This document shows, piece by piece, positions 16,131-25,131 of a stretch of DNA of 64,000 nt. The stretch spans positions 574,956-638,955 of the forward strand of contig NZ_JAHBOI010000002.1 in NCBI RefSeq assembly GCF_018531425.1, given 5' to 3'. The translations under genes and the position numbers were made by a program. Source of the stretch: Paenarthrobacter sp. DKR-5. Its GTDB lineage: Bacteria; Actinomycetota; Actinomycetes; Actinomycetales; Micrococcaceae. How positions within the stretch are numbered: the first letter of the stretch is position 1; each line of letters begins with the position of its first letter. Below the pieces are notes generated by a model. It searched no databases. It was given only the letters and a program-made list of their open reading frames with translations, and had not been told where the DNA came from.

Positions 16131-16171
16131 GCGGGCAGGCTGAGCGGGCAGGCTGAGCGGGCAGGCTGAGC
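16120..16171 (+). repeat. Four perfect 13-bp tandem repeats over the MFS stop codon
   Basis: The unit GGGCAGGCTGAGC occurs at 16120-16132, 16133-16145, 16146-16158 and 16159-16171. The first copy supplies the end of the MFS gene, including its TGA. The unit is not a multiple of three, so copies read in different frames. Slippage would change the MFS-MarR spacing but not the protein. Confidence 0.9.
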
Positions 16172-16226
16172 GGCGCGCGGGTTCCGCTGATTGCTACGAT
16201 CGGTACAGGCCCAGGGAAGGACAACA

Positions 16227-16697
16227 GTGGCAATTTCAGACGACGCGGTGCAGATCCGGGCGCAGGGCTGGCGCACGCTGGCCGCGCTGCACGGCACGAT
16301 CGACGCGGCCCTGGAAAAGGCGCTGCAGTCGGAGCACCAGCTCTCAGTGGTCGAGTTCACCGTGCTCGACGCGCTTTCCCGCCAGGACGGCTGGCACATG
16401 CGGATGCAGCAGCTCGCCCGCGCAGCGGCGCTCAGCAGCAGCGCCACCACCCGGCTGGTCACCCGGCTCGAAGACCGCGGCCTGCTCACCCGCATCATGT
16501 GCGACGACGACCGCCGGGGGATCTACACCGAGCTCACCCGGCAGGGGGTTGCCGTGCTCGAGCAGGCCCGACCCACCCACGATGCCGCCCTGCAGAAAGC
16601 GTTGGCGGGCGCGGCGGAGGTTGCGGAACTCGAGCCCCTCGTGCGCGCGCTCGATGACGTCTCACGGGGTTCGGCGGGCGGCCGGCTGTCCGCGTAG
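16227..16697 (+). CDS. MarR family transcriptional regulator
   Basis: A 156-residue winged-helix regulator. The DNA-binding core is seen at LSVVEFTVLDALSRQDGWHMRMQ, LARAAALSSSATTRLVTRLE (recognition helix) and the wing GLLTRIMCDDDRRGIYTELT, followed by a dimerisation helix. The GTG at 16227 is set by GGGAAGG six bases upstream; an earlier start in the same frame lacks one. It probably represses the upstream MFS gene, and the candidate operator at 14758-14809 supports that. Confidence 0.9.
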   Translation: MAISDDAVQIRAQGWRTLAALHGTIDAALEKALQSEHQLSVVEFTVLDALSRQDGWHMRMQQLARAAALSSSATTRLVTRLEDRGLLTRIMCDDDRRGIYTELTRQGVAVLEQARPTHDAALQKALAGAAEVAELEPLVRALDDVSRGSAGGRLSA

Positions 16698-16715
16698 GGC
16701 CCGCTCAGGTTTCGT

Positions 16716-17804
16716 TCAGTCGCGCACCCGGGCCGAGACCCGGGAGAGGTCGGCGGCGCCGATCATGCCCGCCCGCGGCCCCAGTGCCGCCCGGACGATC
16801 GGTGCGGCCGGGCGGAAGCCCCGGCCGGTGAGGTTGCGGGCGAAGGCACGGCGCGCAGGCTCCAGCAGCAGGTCCCCTGCCTCGCACAGCCCTCCCCCCA
16901 CCACAAATTGCCCCGGGTCCAGGGCTGCCGCCAGGTTCGCCAGGCCCAGGCCGAGCCACTCCCCGACGTCGCCGATCAGTTCCCGCGACGTTGGGTCCCC
17001 GTTGAGGCCAAGATCGGTGACGATGGCGCCGGTGATCGCATCGACGTCGGCCCCGACGGCCTTGAGAATCTCCTGGGCGACGGGCGAATCGGCCCGGGCC
17101 AGCTCGCGGGCCTCACGGCCCAGCGCGTTGCCTGACGCGTACTGTTCCCAGCAGCCCCGGTTGCCGCACTCGCAGCGCTGGCCGTTGGGCATGATGATCA
17201 TGTGCCCGAACTCCCCGGCAACGCCGTACTGGCCGCGCTCCAGCCGGCCGTCCATCACCATCGCCCCGCCGATACCCGTCCCCAGCGTCACGCACACCAG
17301 CCGGCTCTGGCCGCGGCCGGCGCCGAAGCGCCACTCCGCCCAGGCTGCGGCGTCCGCGTCGTTGGCCAGCAGGACCCGGCGGCGCAACAGCCGCTCCAGG
17401 TTGGCGCGCAGCGGCTCGTTCCGCCACGCCAGATGCGGACTGAACAGCACGGTGCTGCCGCTGAGGTCCATCCAGCCGGCGGCCCCGATCCCGACGGACC
17501 AGATGCGGAAGTCGGCGCTGAGTTCCTTCACCAGCTCCACGATGGTCTGCTCAACCGCGCGCGGGTCGCGGCCCGGCGTCTGGCGCCGCTGTTCGTGCAG
17601 AACGCGGCCGTCAGCGTCCACCACACCCGCGGCGACCTTGGTGCCGCCGATGTCGATGCCGATGGCGAGGCCGCGCCGGCCGAGCCTGGACGGCATGCGT
17701 CCTCGGGGACGGAAACCGAAGCCGGCAGCGTTCCGGTGGCGCCACGGGGACGGAACCGCCGTCGCGGCCGGGCGGGAATGGGCGTCATACATGTTCTCAG
17801 GCAT
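16716..17804 (-). CDS. glk: ROK family glucokinase
   Basis: A 362-residue ROK kinase. Near residue 48 lies IGIDIGGTKVAAGVVD, the phosphate-binding loop. TLGTGIGGAMVMDGRLERG and GEFGHMIIMP follow. The zinc motif CECGNRGCWEQYASG (CxCGxxGCxE) defines ROK sugar kinases and matches actinobacterial glucokinases. It would phosphorylate glucose with ATP. No DNA-binding domain precedes the kinase, so it is not a ROK repressor. The start is uncertain: the ATG at 17804 is followed by another at 17792, and neither has a strong ribosome binding site; about 45 N-terminal residues are not conserved-looking. Confidence 0.82.
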   Translation of the reverse strand: MPENMYDAHSRPAATAVPSPWRHRNAAGFGFRPRGRMPSRLGRRGLAIGIDIGGTKVAAGVVDADGRVLHEQRRQTPGRDPRAVEQTIVELVKELSADFRIWSVGIGAAGWMDLSGSTVLFSPHLAWRNEPLRANLERLLRRRVLLANDADAAAWAEWRFGAGRGQSRLVCVTLGTGIGGAMVMDGRLERGQYGVAGEFGHMIIMPNGQRCECGNRGCWEQYASGNALGREARELARADSPVAQEILKAVGADVDAITGAIVTDLGLNGDPTSRELIGDVGEWLGLGLANLAAALDPGQFVVGGGLCEAGDLLLEPARRAFARNLTGRGFRPAAPIVRAALGPRAGMIGAADLSRVSARVRD

Positions 17805-17976
17805 CACTGCCCATTCTAGGGAGCGGGCGCCCCGGCACGGGCAATCCGGTCCGCAGAACGGGCGGAAACGGCGCGCGACGGCCAATGTTACTCACCAGTA
17901 GGTAATTCGGTCCGCTGTCCCCGCGGTCCCGATAGAGTTAGCACACCTGCGCAGAACGGATATCGAAGGAGCTATC

Positions 17977-19788
17977 GTGCGAGAGTTCACCGTTCCACCC
18001 CTGGTGGAGGTCCCCCGCGACACCAACATCACTGATCTGGTGCTGCGGCAGGCAGCCAAGGCCTCGAACCCTGCGCTGTTCTCCCGCCGCGACGGCGAGG
18101 GAACCTGGAACACCGTCTCCGCCCGGAGCTTCCGTGACGACGCCGTGGCACTGGCCAAGGGCATGATGGCCTCCGGCATCCAAGCCGGGGACCGGGTCGG
18201 CATCATGGCCCGCACCCGCTATGAATGGGCGCTGGTCGATTTCGCGATCTGGTTCGCCGGGGCCGTATCGGTCCCCGTGTACGAGACGTCCTCGCCGTCG
18301 CAGGTAGCTTGGAACCTCTCCGATTCCGGGGCCGCCGCCGTGTTCGTGGAGCACGCGCGGCATGAGAACGCCGTGCGGTCGGCGGTTGACTCGGGCGGCC
18401 TCACCGGTTTGCGCCACGTCTGGCAGCTTGAGGGCAGCGCGCTCGACGTGCTGCGCGAGGCCGGGAGCGGCGTCAGTGACGAGGCTGCCGAGCAGCGCCG
18501 CGCCACCGCAGGCCTGGACGACCTCGCCACCATTATCTACACCTCGGGCACTACCGGCAGGCCCAAGGGGTGCGAGCTCACGCACGGCAATTTCGTCGAC
18601 CTCGCCGAGAACGCCCTCGCCTCGCTTCCGGAGGTCGCGTATGAGGGTGCCCAGACGATCATGTTCCTGCCGCTGGCGCACGTCTTCGCCCGCTTCATCT
18701 CCGTCCTGGCCGTGGCGGCGGGCGTCACCGTGGCGCACACCCCTGACATCAAGAACCTGCTGCCTGACCTGCAGGGCTTCAAACCGACGTTCATCCTCGC
18801 GGTTCCGCGCGTGTTCGAAAAGGTGTACAACGCCTCCGCAATGAAGGCCGAGGACGGGGGCAAGGGCAAGATCTTCCACCGCGCTGCCGAAACCGCCATC
18901 GCCTACTCGAAGGCCCGGCAGTCCGGGTCCGTCCCGCTCCTGCTGAGGGCCCGGCACACGCTTTTCGACAAGCTCGTCTACGGCAAGCTGCGCGTTGCGA
19001 TGGGCGGACGCATCACCCACGCTGTCTCCGGCGGCGGCCCGCTGGGCGAACGGCTCGGCCACTTCTTCCAGGGCATCGGCCTGCAGATCCTCGAGGGGTA
19101 CGGCCTCACCGAGACCACCGCACCGGTCACGGTGAACACCCCGTCGCTGATCCGCATCGGAACCGTGGGTGCCCCGCTTCCGGGCAACGCGGTGCGCATC
19201 GCCGACGACGGCGAGATCCTCGCCAAGGGCGTCTGCGTGATGCGCGGCTACTACGAGCGCGAGGACCTGACCCGGGAGGCGTTCACGGACGGCTGGTTCC
19301 ACACCGGCGACATGGGCGAGCTCGACGCCCAGGGCTACCTGCGGATCACCGGCCGGAAGAAGGAGATCATCGTCACCGCCGGGGGCAAGAACGTGGTGCC
19401 CGCGCTGCTGGAGGACCAGATCCGCTCCGACGCCCTGGTCTCGCAGTGCCTGGTGATCGGCGACAACCGCCCGTTCATCGCCGCGCTGGTCACCCTCGAC
19501 GAGGAGGTGCTGCCGGGCTGGCTGGAACGGCACGGGCTGCCGGCCTCCACCACGGCGGAGCAGGCCCGGGACAACGCCAAGGTCCGGGAGACCGTGCAGG
19601 CGGTGATCGACGCGGCGAACACGTCAGTGTCGCAGGCCGAAGCGATCAAGGCCTTCCGCATCGTGCCGGGCGACTTCACCGAAGCCTCCGGGCACCTGAC
19701 CCCGAGCATGAAGGTCAAGCGGGACCAGGTCCTGAAGGACTTCGGGGACTACGTCGAGGAGATGTACTCGGCGAAGAAACCCGCCTAG
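17977..19788 (+). CDS. Long-chain fatty acid-CoA ligase (AMP-forming)
   Basis: A 603-residue acyl-CoA synthetase of the FadD15-like actinobacterial group. Motifs in order: IIYTSGTTGRPKGCELTHGN (AMP loop), FLPLAHVFAR, GYGLTETTAP, GWFHTGDMGELD and GRKKEIIVTAGGKNVVP. It activates fatty acids for beta-oxidation or lipid synthesis in the cytoplasm or at the membrane. The GTG at 17977 has GAAGGAG at good spacing. It is convergent with the MinD-like gene; the two stop codons share the bases CTAG at 19785-19788. Confidence 0.93.
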   Translation: MREFTVPPLVEVPRDTNITDLVLRQAAKASNPALFSRRDGEGTWNTVSARSFRDDAVALAKGMMASGIQAGDRVGIMARTRYEWALVDFAIWFAGAVSVPVYETSSPSQVAWNLSDSGAAAVFVEHARHENAVRSAVDSGGLTGLRHVWQLEGSALDVLREAGSGVSDEAAEQRRATAGLDDLATIIYTSGTTGRPKGCELTHGNFVDLAENALASLPEVAYEGAQTIMFLPLAHVFARFISVLAVAAGVTVAHTPDIKNLLPDLQGFKPTFILAVPRVFEKVYNASAMKAEDGGKGKIFHRAAETAIAYSKARQSGSVPLLLRARHTLFDKLVYGKLRVAMGGRITHAVSGGGPLGERLGHFFQGIGLQILEGYGLTETTAPVTVNTPSLIRIGTVGAPLPGNAVRIADDGEILAKGVCVMRGYYEREDLTREAFTDGWFHTGDMGELDAQGYLRITGRKKEIIVTAGGKNVVPALLEDQIRSDALVSQCLVIGDNRPFIAALVTLDEEVLPGWLERHGLPASTTAEQARDNAKVRETVQAVIDAANTSVSQAEAIKAFRIVPGDFTEASGHLTPSMKVKRDQVLKDFGDYVEEMYSAKKPA

Positions 19789-21263
19789 TTCCCCTGCAGT
19801 TCATCCACCACCAGCGCCGCGAGTTCGACGGCGGCGGCGCGGGTGGCGGGGCGCAGCTTGGCGAGCTCGATCCGCGACCCCTCGGCGAGATGGCGGTCGT
19901 AGGGAATCCGCACAACCGTGCGCACCCGCGACTTGAAATGCTCCTCGATCTCGTCGACGTTCACGAGGGTTCCCTCGCCCGCCGACATGTTGATCACCAC
20001 GACGGCCTTGGCCACCAGGTCGTGGCGCCCGTGGGCCTCCAGCCACGACAGCGTCTCCGAGGCCAGCCGCGCCTCGTCCACGCTGCCGCCGGAGACCAGG
20101 ACCACGCCGTCGGCCTTTTCGAGCGTTCCCTTCATGACCGAGTGCACCATGCCGGTGCCCGAGTCCGTGAGCACGATCGAGTAGTACCGGTCCAGGATCT
20201 CGGTGACAGCCCGGTAGTCCGAGTCGTCGAACGCGTGCGCAACCGCCGGGTCGGTATCGGAGGCCAGGATGTCCAGCCGGGACCCGTCCCGGGAGACATA
20301 GTTGGCGAGCTCGGAGAAGGACTGCACGCGGAACCGGTCGCGGACCAGCTGCCGGGCGGTGGCGTCGGCCCGGCCAGGCGAGCGGTCGGAGAGCGTTCCG
20401 CGGTCAGGATTCGCGTCGACAGCGATGACCCGGTCCTCGCGCAACTCTGCCAGCGTGAGGCCCAGCAGGCTGGTCACGGTCGTCTTGCCGACGCCGCCCT
20501 TGCGCGAGAGCACCGGGACGTAGCGTGTGCGCTGCCCCAGTCTGGCAGCGATGCGATGCTCCAAGGCGCGCCGGATCCGCACCTTGTCGGAGTCGCCGAG
20601 GTTCACGTAGCCGAAGGTTGCCTTGTACAGCCAAAGACGCCAGCCGCCCACCGGCGGGGCGGAGCTGATGCTCAGGAGGCGGTCGGCGGTGAGCGAGGAG
20701 GCCGGTTCAGGGCCCTCTTCGCGGTCACGCCGGGCGCTGCGGTGCGGTTCCTTCGCCTCCGCCGGCAATTCCCGCGTCACCGCGCCGATGCCGGGTTCCC
20801 ACGCCGGAGCTTCGGGGAGCGCCGAGCCCTGCTGGGCGGCCGGAACCGCGGGGACCGTCACCAGCCCGGCAGCCACCGGGTATTCATCCTCCGCCGGGGC
20901 CGGAACAGCAGCCGCCGCGGAGACGGCCACCGGCACGCCAGCCAGGCTGGCCGGATCCGCGGAGTCCGGCACCTCGGGTGCGGACACTGTTGCGGCGGCT
21001 TCGGGCTTCGGCGCCGCCGGGGCTGACGCAGTTGTCGCCGCCGGTTCGGAGTCCGGCAGCGGCGGAACCTGCGGCGCAGGCTCCGGCTGCGGCCGGGACG
21101 CCGGGGCTGTCCGCCCCGCGGCCGGCTTCGCGGGCTGCTTGGGAGCGGGCTGCTTGGGAGCGGGCTGCTTGGGAGCAGCTTGGGCCGTGCCGGCGCTCCG
21201 TGCCTCTCGTGCTGCCCGGGCCTTGTCTTGCTGCGGCGCGGACGGGTTCTTGTCTTCGGTCAT
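19785..21263 (-). CDS. MinD-like ATPase with Pro/Ala-rich N-terminal region
   Basis: A 492-residue protein. About 210 N-terminal residues are low complexity (Ala, Pro, Gln, Lys), with the unit KQPAP repeated three times. A SIMIBI-class ATPase domain follows: deviant Walker A LSRKGGVGKTTVTSLLGLTL, VIAVDANPDRGTLS and VLTDSGTGMVHSVMKGTLEKAD. The plan resembles EspI, the MinD-like ATPase of ESX type VII loci (Rv3876), but no ESX gene is nearby. I chose the ATG at 21263 because GGAG precedes it and homologues do not need the extra 23 residues. The function is unknown; a positioning or secretion-related switch is possible. Confidence 0.8.
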   Translation of the reverse strand: MTEDKNPSAPQQDKARAAREARSAGTAQAAPKQPAPKQPAPKQPAKPAAGRTAPASRPQPEPAPQVPPLPDSEPAATTASAPAAPKPEAAATVSAPEVPDSADPASLAGVPVAVSAAAAVPAPAEDEYPVAAGLVTVPAVPAAQQGSALPEAPAWEPGIGAVTRELPAEAKEPHRSARRDREEGPEPASSLTADRLLSISSAPPVGGWRLWLYKATFGYVNLGDSDKVRIRRALEHRIAARLGQRTRYVPVLSRKGGVGKTTVTSLLGLTLAELREDRVIAVDANPDRGTLSDRSPGRADATARQLVRDRFRVQSFSELANYVSRDGSRLDILASDTDPAVAHAFDDSDYRAVTEILDRYYSIVLTDSGTGMVHSVMKGTLEKADGVVLVSGGSVDEARLASETLSWLEAHGRHDLVAKAVVVINMSAGEGTLVNVDEIEEHFKSRVRTVVRIPYDRHLAEGSRIELAKLRPATRAAAVELAALVVDELQGN

Positions 21264-21351
21264 AGCTCCAACCTCGGGCGCGGGGAACCCGGCCGCCGCG
21301 GCAGCCGGGTGCTTGTGCTCAGCACTCACCATAACGCACGGAAACAGGCGC

Positions 21352-21387
21352 GCCCCGGTCCTGCGGCCGCAGCGGCAGGACCGGGGC
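21352..21387 (-). terminator. Intrinsic terminator after pyruvate carboxylase
   Basis: A perfect 13-base stem, GCCCCGGTCCTGC at 21352-21364 with its complement at 21375-21387 and a ten-base loop, starts 20 bases past the stop. The minus-strand flank has only a short T run, as is common in GC-rich actinobacteria. Confidence 0.65.
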
Positions 21388-21406
21388 GGGCCCCGGAAGG
21401 TGGAGG

Positions 21407-24400
21407 TCAGGCCTCGTCGACGACGAGCAGGAGGTCACCGCCCTGCACCTGGCCGACGCCGGTCACGGCCAGCCGGGACACCGTGCCGGCCACCGGCGTC
21501 GTGATGGAGGCCTCCATCTTCATTGCCTCGATGGTGGCCACCGTGTCCCCTGCCTTGACCGTGTCGCCGACGGCGACGGCCGGGGTGACGGCTCCGGCGA
21601 AGGGAGCGGCAACCTGGCCAGGGACCTTCGGGTCGGCCCGTTCCGCCGCCTTGACCTCGCTGGCCACGCTGCGGTCACGCACAAGGACGGGCCGGGACTG
21701 GCCGTTGAGTTTGCACATCACCGTGCGCATGCCCTTGTTGTCGACCTCGGAGATGGCCTCCAGCGAGGCGATCAGGCGCACACCCTTCTCGAGCACGATC
21801 TCGTGCTCGCGGTCCCGCTGCAGCCCGTAGAGGTAGTCGCGGGTGTCCAGCACCGACACGTCGCCGTACGTCTCCCGGCTGCGCTCGAAGTCCTTGGTGG
21901 GGCCGGCGAACAGCAGCCGGTTGAGCGTGGCGCGGCGGGACTTGGAGTCTGCGCCCAGCGCCGCGGCGTCCTCCGCAGACAGCGCGGCGTCGCGCACCTT
22001 CACCTGGCGGCCCTGCAGCGCCTTGCTGCGGAAGGGCTCGGGCCAGCCGCCGGGCGGGTCCCCCAGCTCGCCGGAGAGGAACCCGATGACGGAGTCCGGG
22101 ATGTCGTAATTCTGCGGGTTCGCTTCGAAGTCCGCCGGGTCCGCGTTCAAGCCCACCAAGTGCAGCGCCAGGTCGCCGACCACCTTCGAGGACGGCGTGA
22201 CCTTCACCAAATGCCCCAGGATCCGGTCGGCGTGCGTGTACATGTCCTCGATGGCTTCGAAGCGCTCGCCCAGGCCAAGCGCGATCGCCTGCTGGCGCAG
22301 ATTGGAGAGCTGGCCGCCGGGAATTTCGTGCCGGTAGACGCGCCCGGTGGGCCCGGGCAGCCCGGATTCGAACGGCGCGTACACGCGTCGCACAGCTTCC
22401 CAGTACGGCTCGAGCGAACTGACCGCGTCGAGGCTGATGCCGGCGTCACGTTCCGTGTGCGCCAGGGCAGCGACCAAAGCGGATGCGGACACCTGGCTCG
22501 TCGTCCCGGCCAGGGACGCGGAGGCGACGTCGACCGCGTCCACGCCCGCGTCGATGGCCGCCATCAGCGTGGCAAGCTGGCCGCCGGCGGTGTCATGGGT
22601 GTGCAGGTGCACCGGCAGGCTGAACCGTTCGCGGAGGGCCCGCACCAGGCGGGCCGCGGCGGCGGGCCGGAGCAGGCCGGCCATATCCTTGATCGCCAGA
22701 ATATGGGCGCCCGCGTCGACCATCCGCTGCGCGAGCTCCAGGTAGTAATCGAGGGTGTAGAGCTTCTCCTCCGGGTCCAGCATGTCGGAGGTGTAGCAGA
22801 GTGCGACCTCGGCGACAGCCGTGCCGGTTGCCCGGACTGCCATGATGGCCGGCTCCATCTGATCCACGTCGTTCAGGGCATCGAAGATGCGGAAGATGTC
22901 CACGCCCGACGCCGCGGCCTCCTTGACGAAGGCCTCGGTGACCTGCACCGGGTAGGGCGTGTAGCCGACAGTGTTCCGCCCGCGCAGCAACATCTGGATG
23001 CAGATGTTCGGCAGCGCCTCGCGCAGCGCGGCCAGCCGCTCCCAGGGGTCCTCCCCGAGGAACCGCAGCGCGACGTCGTAGGTGGCGCCGCCCCACGCCT
23101 CCACCGAGAGCAGCTGCGGGGTGAGCCGCGCAACGGCCGGGGCCGCAGCGAGCAGGTCCCGGGTGCGCACCCGGGTGGCGAGCAACGACTGGTGCGCGTC
23201 GCGGAAGGTGGTGTCGGTGACAGCCACGGGCGTCTGCTCGCGCAGCGCCTTGGCGAAGCCCTCGGGCCCGAGCTCCAGCAGCCGCTGACGCGAGCCGGCC
23301 GGCGCCTCGCCCTCCACGGCAGGCAGCTTCGCTGCCGGGTCGCTATGGACCTGCAGCTCCCCGTTCGGCTTGTTGACAGTCACGTCAGCGAGCCAGCTCA
23401 GCAGCTTGGTTCCGCGGTCGGCGGAGACGCGGGCCTTGACCAGCTCCGGCCGCTCGTCAATGAAGGACGTGGCGACATTTCCGGCCACGAAGTCGGGGTC
23501 GTCCAGGACTGCCTGCAGGAAGGAGATGTTGGTGGACACGCCACGGATCCGGAACTCGGCCAGGGCGCGCCGGGCACGGGCCACCGCGGTCGGGTAGTCC
23601 CGGCCTCGGCAGGTGAGCTTGACCAGCATCGAATCGAAGTGCGGGCTGATCTCCGCACCGGAGTACACCGTGCCGCCGTCCAGGCGCACGCCGGCGCCGC
23701 CGGCCGAGCGGTAGCCCGTGATGCGCCCGACGTCCGGCCGGAAGCCGTTGGCCGGGTCCTCGGTGGTGATCCGGCACTGCAGGGCGGCACCGCGCAGCGC
23801 GACGGTTTCCTGGCTCAGGCCCAGGTCCGCCAGCGTCTCCCCCGCCGCGATGCGCATCTGTGCCTGCACGAGGTCGACGTCGGTCACTTCCTCGGTGACG
23901 GTGTGTTCGACCTGGATGCGGGGGTTCATCTCGATGAACACATGCTGCCCGGCACGCTCGCCTACCGTGTCGACAAGGAATTCGACTGTTCCCGCGTTGA
24001 CGTAGTTCAGTGCCTTCGCGAACGCCACCGCGTCACGGTAGAGCGCCTGGCGGATGTTCTCGTCCAGGTTCGGCGCGGGGGCGATCTCGATGACCTTCTG
24101 GTGCCGGCGCTGCAGCGAACAATCCCGTTCGAACAGATGCATGACGTTGCCCTGGCTGTCGGCGAGGATCTGGACTTCGATGTGCCGCGGGCGCAGGACT
24201 GCCTGCTCCAGGAAGACCGTCGGGTCGCCGAACGCGGTGTCCGCTTCGCGCATCGCGGCGCTGAGGGCCTCGGGCAGCGCCTCCCGGGTGTCGACCCGGC
24301 GCATGCCGCGGCCGCCGCCGCCGGCCACTGCCTTGACGAAGATCGGGAAGCCGATCCCGTCCGCCTCGGCCAGCAGCACCTCGGGGTCCGAGCTGGGCGG

Positions 24401-24805
24401 GCTGGACTTCAGCACAGGGATGCCGGCCTTCCGCGCGGCTTCGAGCGCGCGCACCTTGTGTCCGGCCAGTTCGAGTACGTCCGCGTCCGGGCCGACGAAG
24501 GTGATGCCCGCTTCCTTCGCCGCGCGGGCCAGGTCGGGGTTCTCCGAGAGGAAGCCGTAGCCGGGGTAGATCGCGTCGGCCCCTGCTTCCTTGGCTACGC
24601 GGATGATTTCTGCGACGTTGAGGTAGGCCCGGACGGGATGGCCTTCCTCCCCGATCGGGTACGCCTCGTCGGCTTTTTGCCGGTGGATCGAGTTCCTGTC
24701 CTCGTAGGGGAACACCGCGACTGTCCGGGCCCCGAGCTCGTATCCGGCACGGAAGGCGCGGATGGCGATTTCTCCTCGGTTGGCCACCAAAATCTTCGAG
24801 AACAT
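21407..24805 (-). CDS. pyc: Pyruvate carboxylase
   Basis: A single-chain 1132-residue biotin enzyme that carboxylates pyruvate to oxaloacetate. The biotin carboxylase domain starts FSKILVANRGEIAIRAF and has GGGGRGMRRVD in the ATP-grasp; the carboxyltransferase domain contains FRDAHQSLLATRVRT and the metal site HLHTHDT; the biotin carrier has EAMKM with Lys1096. The start at 24805 follows AGGAGAG; the frame is open 24 codons further, but those lack homology. It supplies oxaloacetate, the partner needed by methylcitrate synthase, although the prp genes lie 20 kb away. Confidence 0.97.
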   Translation of the reverse strand: MFSKILVANRGEIAIRAFRAGYELGARTVAVFPYEDRNSIHRQKADEAYPIGEEGHPVRAYLNVAEIIRVAKEAGADAIYPGYGFLSENPDLARAAKEAGITFVGPDADVLELAGHKVRALEAARKAGIPVLKSSPPSSDPEVLLAEADGIGFPIFVKAVAGGGGRGMRRVDTREALPEALSAAMREADTAFGDPTVFLEQAVLRPRHIEVQILADSQGNVMHLFERDCSLQRRHQKVIEIAPAPNLDENIRQALYRDAVAFAKALNYVNAGTVEFLVDTVGERAGQHVFIEMNPRIQVEHTVTEEVTDVDLVQAQMRIAAGETLADLGLSQETVALRGAALQCRITTEDPANGFRPDVGRITGYRSAGGAGVRLDGGTVYSGAEISPHFDSMLVKLTCRGRDYPTAVARARRALAEFRIRGVSTNISFLQAVLDDPDFVAGNVATSFIDERPELVKARVSADRGTKLLSWLADVTVNKPNGELQVHSDPAAKLPAVEGEAPAGSRQRLLELGPEGFAKALREQTPVAVTDTTFRDAHQSLLATRVRTRDLLAAAPAVARLTPQLLSVEAWGGATYDVALRFLGEDPWERLAALREALPNICIQMLLRGRNTVGYTPYPVQVTEAFVKEAAASGVDIFRIFDALNDVDQMEPAIMAVRATGTAVAEVALCYTSDMLDPEEKLYTLDYYLELAQRMVDAGAHILAIKDMAGLLRPAAAARLVRALRERFSLPVHLHTHDTAGGQLATLMAAIDAGVDAVDVASASLAGTTSQVSASALVAALAHTERDAGISLDAVSSLEPYWEAVRRVYAPFESGLPGPTGRVYRHEIPGGQLSNLRQQAIALGLGERFEAIEDMYTHADRILGHLVKVTPSSKVVGDLALHLVGLNADPADFEANPQNYDIPDSVIGFLSGELGDPPGGWPEPFRSKALQGRQVKVRDAALSAEDAAALGADSKSRRATLNRLLFAGPTKDFERSRETYGDVSVLDTRDYLYGLQRDREHEIVLEKGVRLIASLEAISEVDNKGMRTVMCKLNGQSRPVLVRDRSVASEVKAAERADPKVPGQVAAPFAGAVTPAVAVGDTVKAGDTVATIEAMKMEASITTPVAGTVSRLAVTGVGQVQGGDLLLVVDEA

Positions 24806-25131
24806 GACTCTCCTGCGTCGTTGCGGGTCGGGGGACGTGGTGCCATTCTGGGCGATCCCCGTGTGCCCCGGCAACACATCGTGCCCCAGCTCACACTAGC
24901 AGGATGCGTGCGGCCGCCAGGGCTCGCTGAGGAGGCTTCGGAATCAACTCCGGCGGCTGCTTCCACCTATGATGAAGGTGGTGCTCAGCGATGAGCCCGC
25001 TATGTCGGTCGCTGAAGCGGGCCGGCGAAGCGCCACCGGGGAGGTGCGGGCCACGGCCGTCCGTACCGGGGGCCCGGTCCCGGGAGCTTCACCGTGGTGA
25101 AGACGAGCAACGTTAGGTATTGGTTCATCAA
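24806..25131. other. Divergent intergenic region pyc / parA
   Basis: About 325 bases with no convincing gene. A possible pyc -10 (minus-strand TAGTGT, 24893-24898) and a TAGGTA upstream of the ATPase gene (25114-25119) are visible. A 6-base inverted repeat GCCCGC (24995-25000) / GCGGGC (25017-25022) is the only other structure noticed. Confidence 0.4.

Noticed and set aside
21803..24994. A 1063-codon open frame on the plus strand
   Set aside because: It runs antisense to pyruvate carboxylase. High GC keeps stops out of the opposite frame. The protein shows no domain and no ribosome binding site precedes it.
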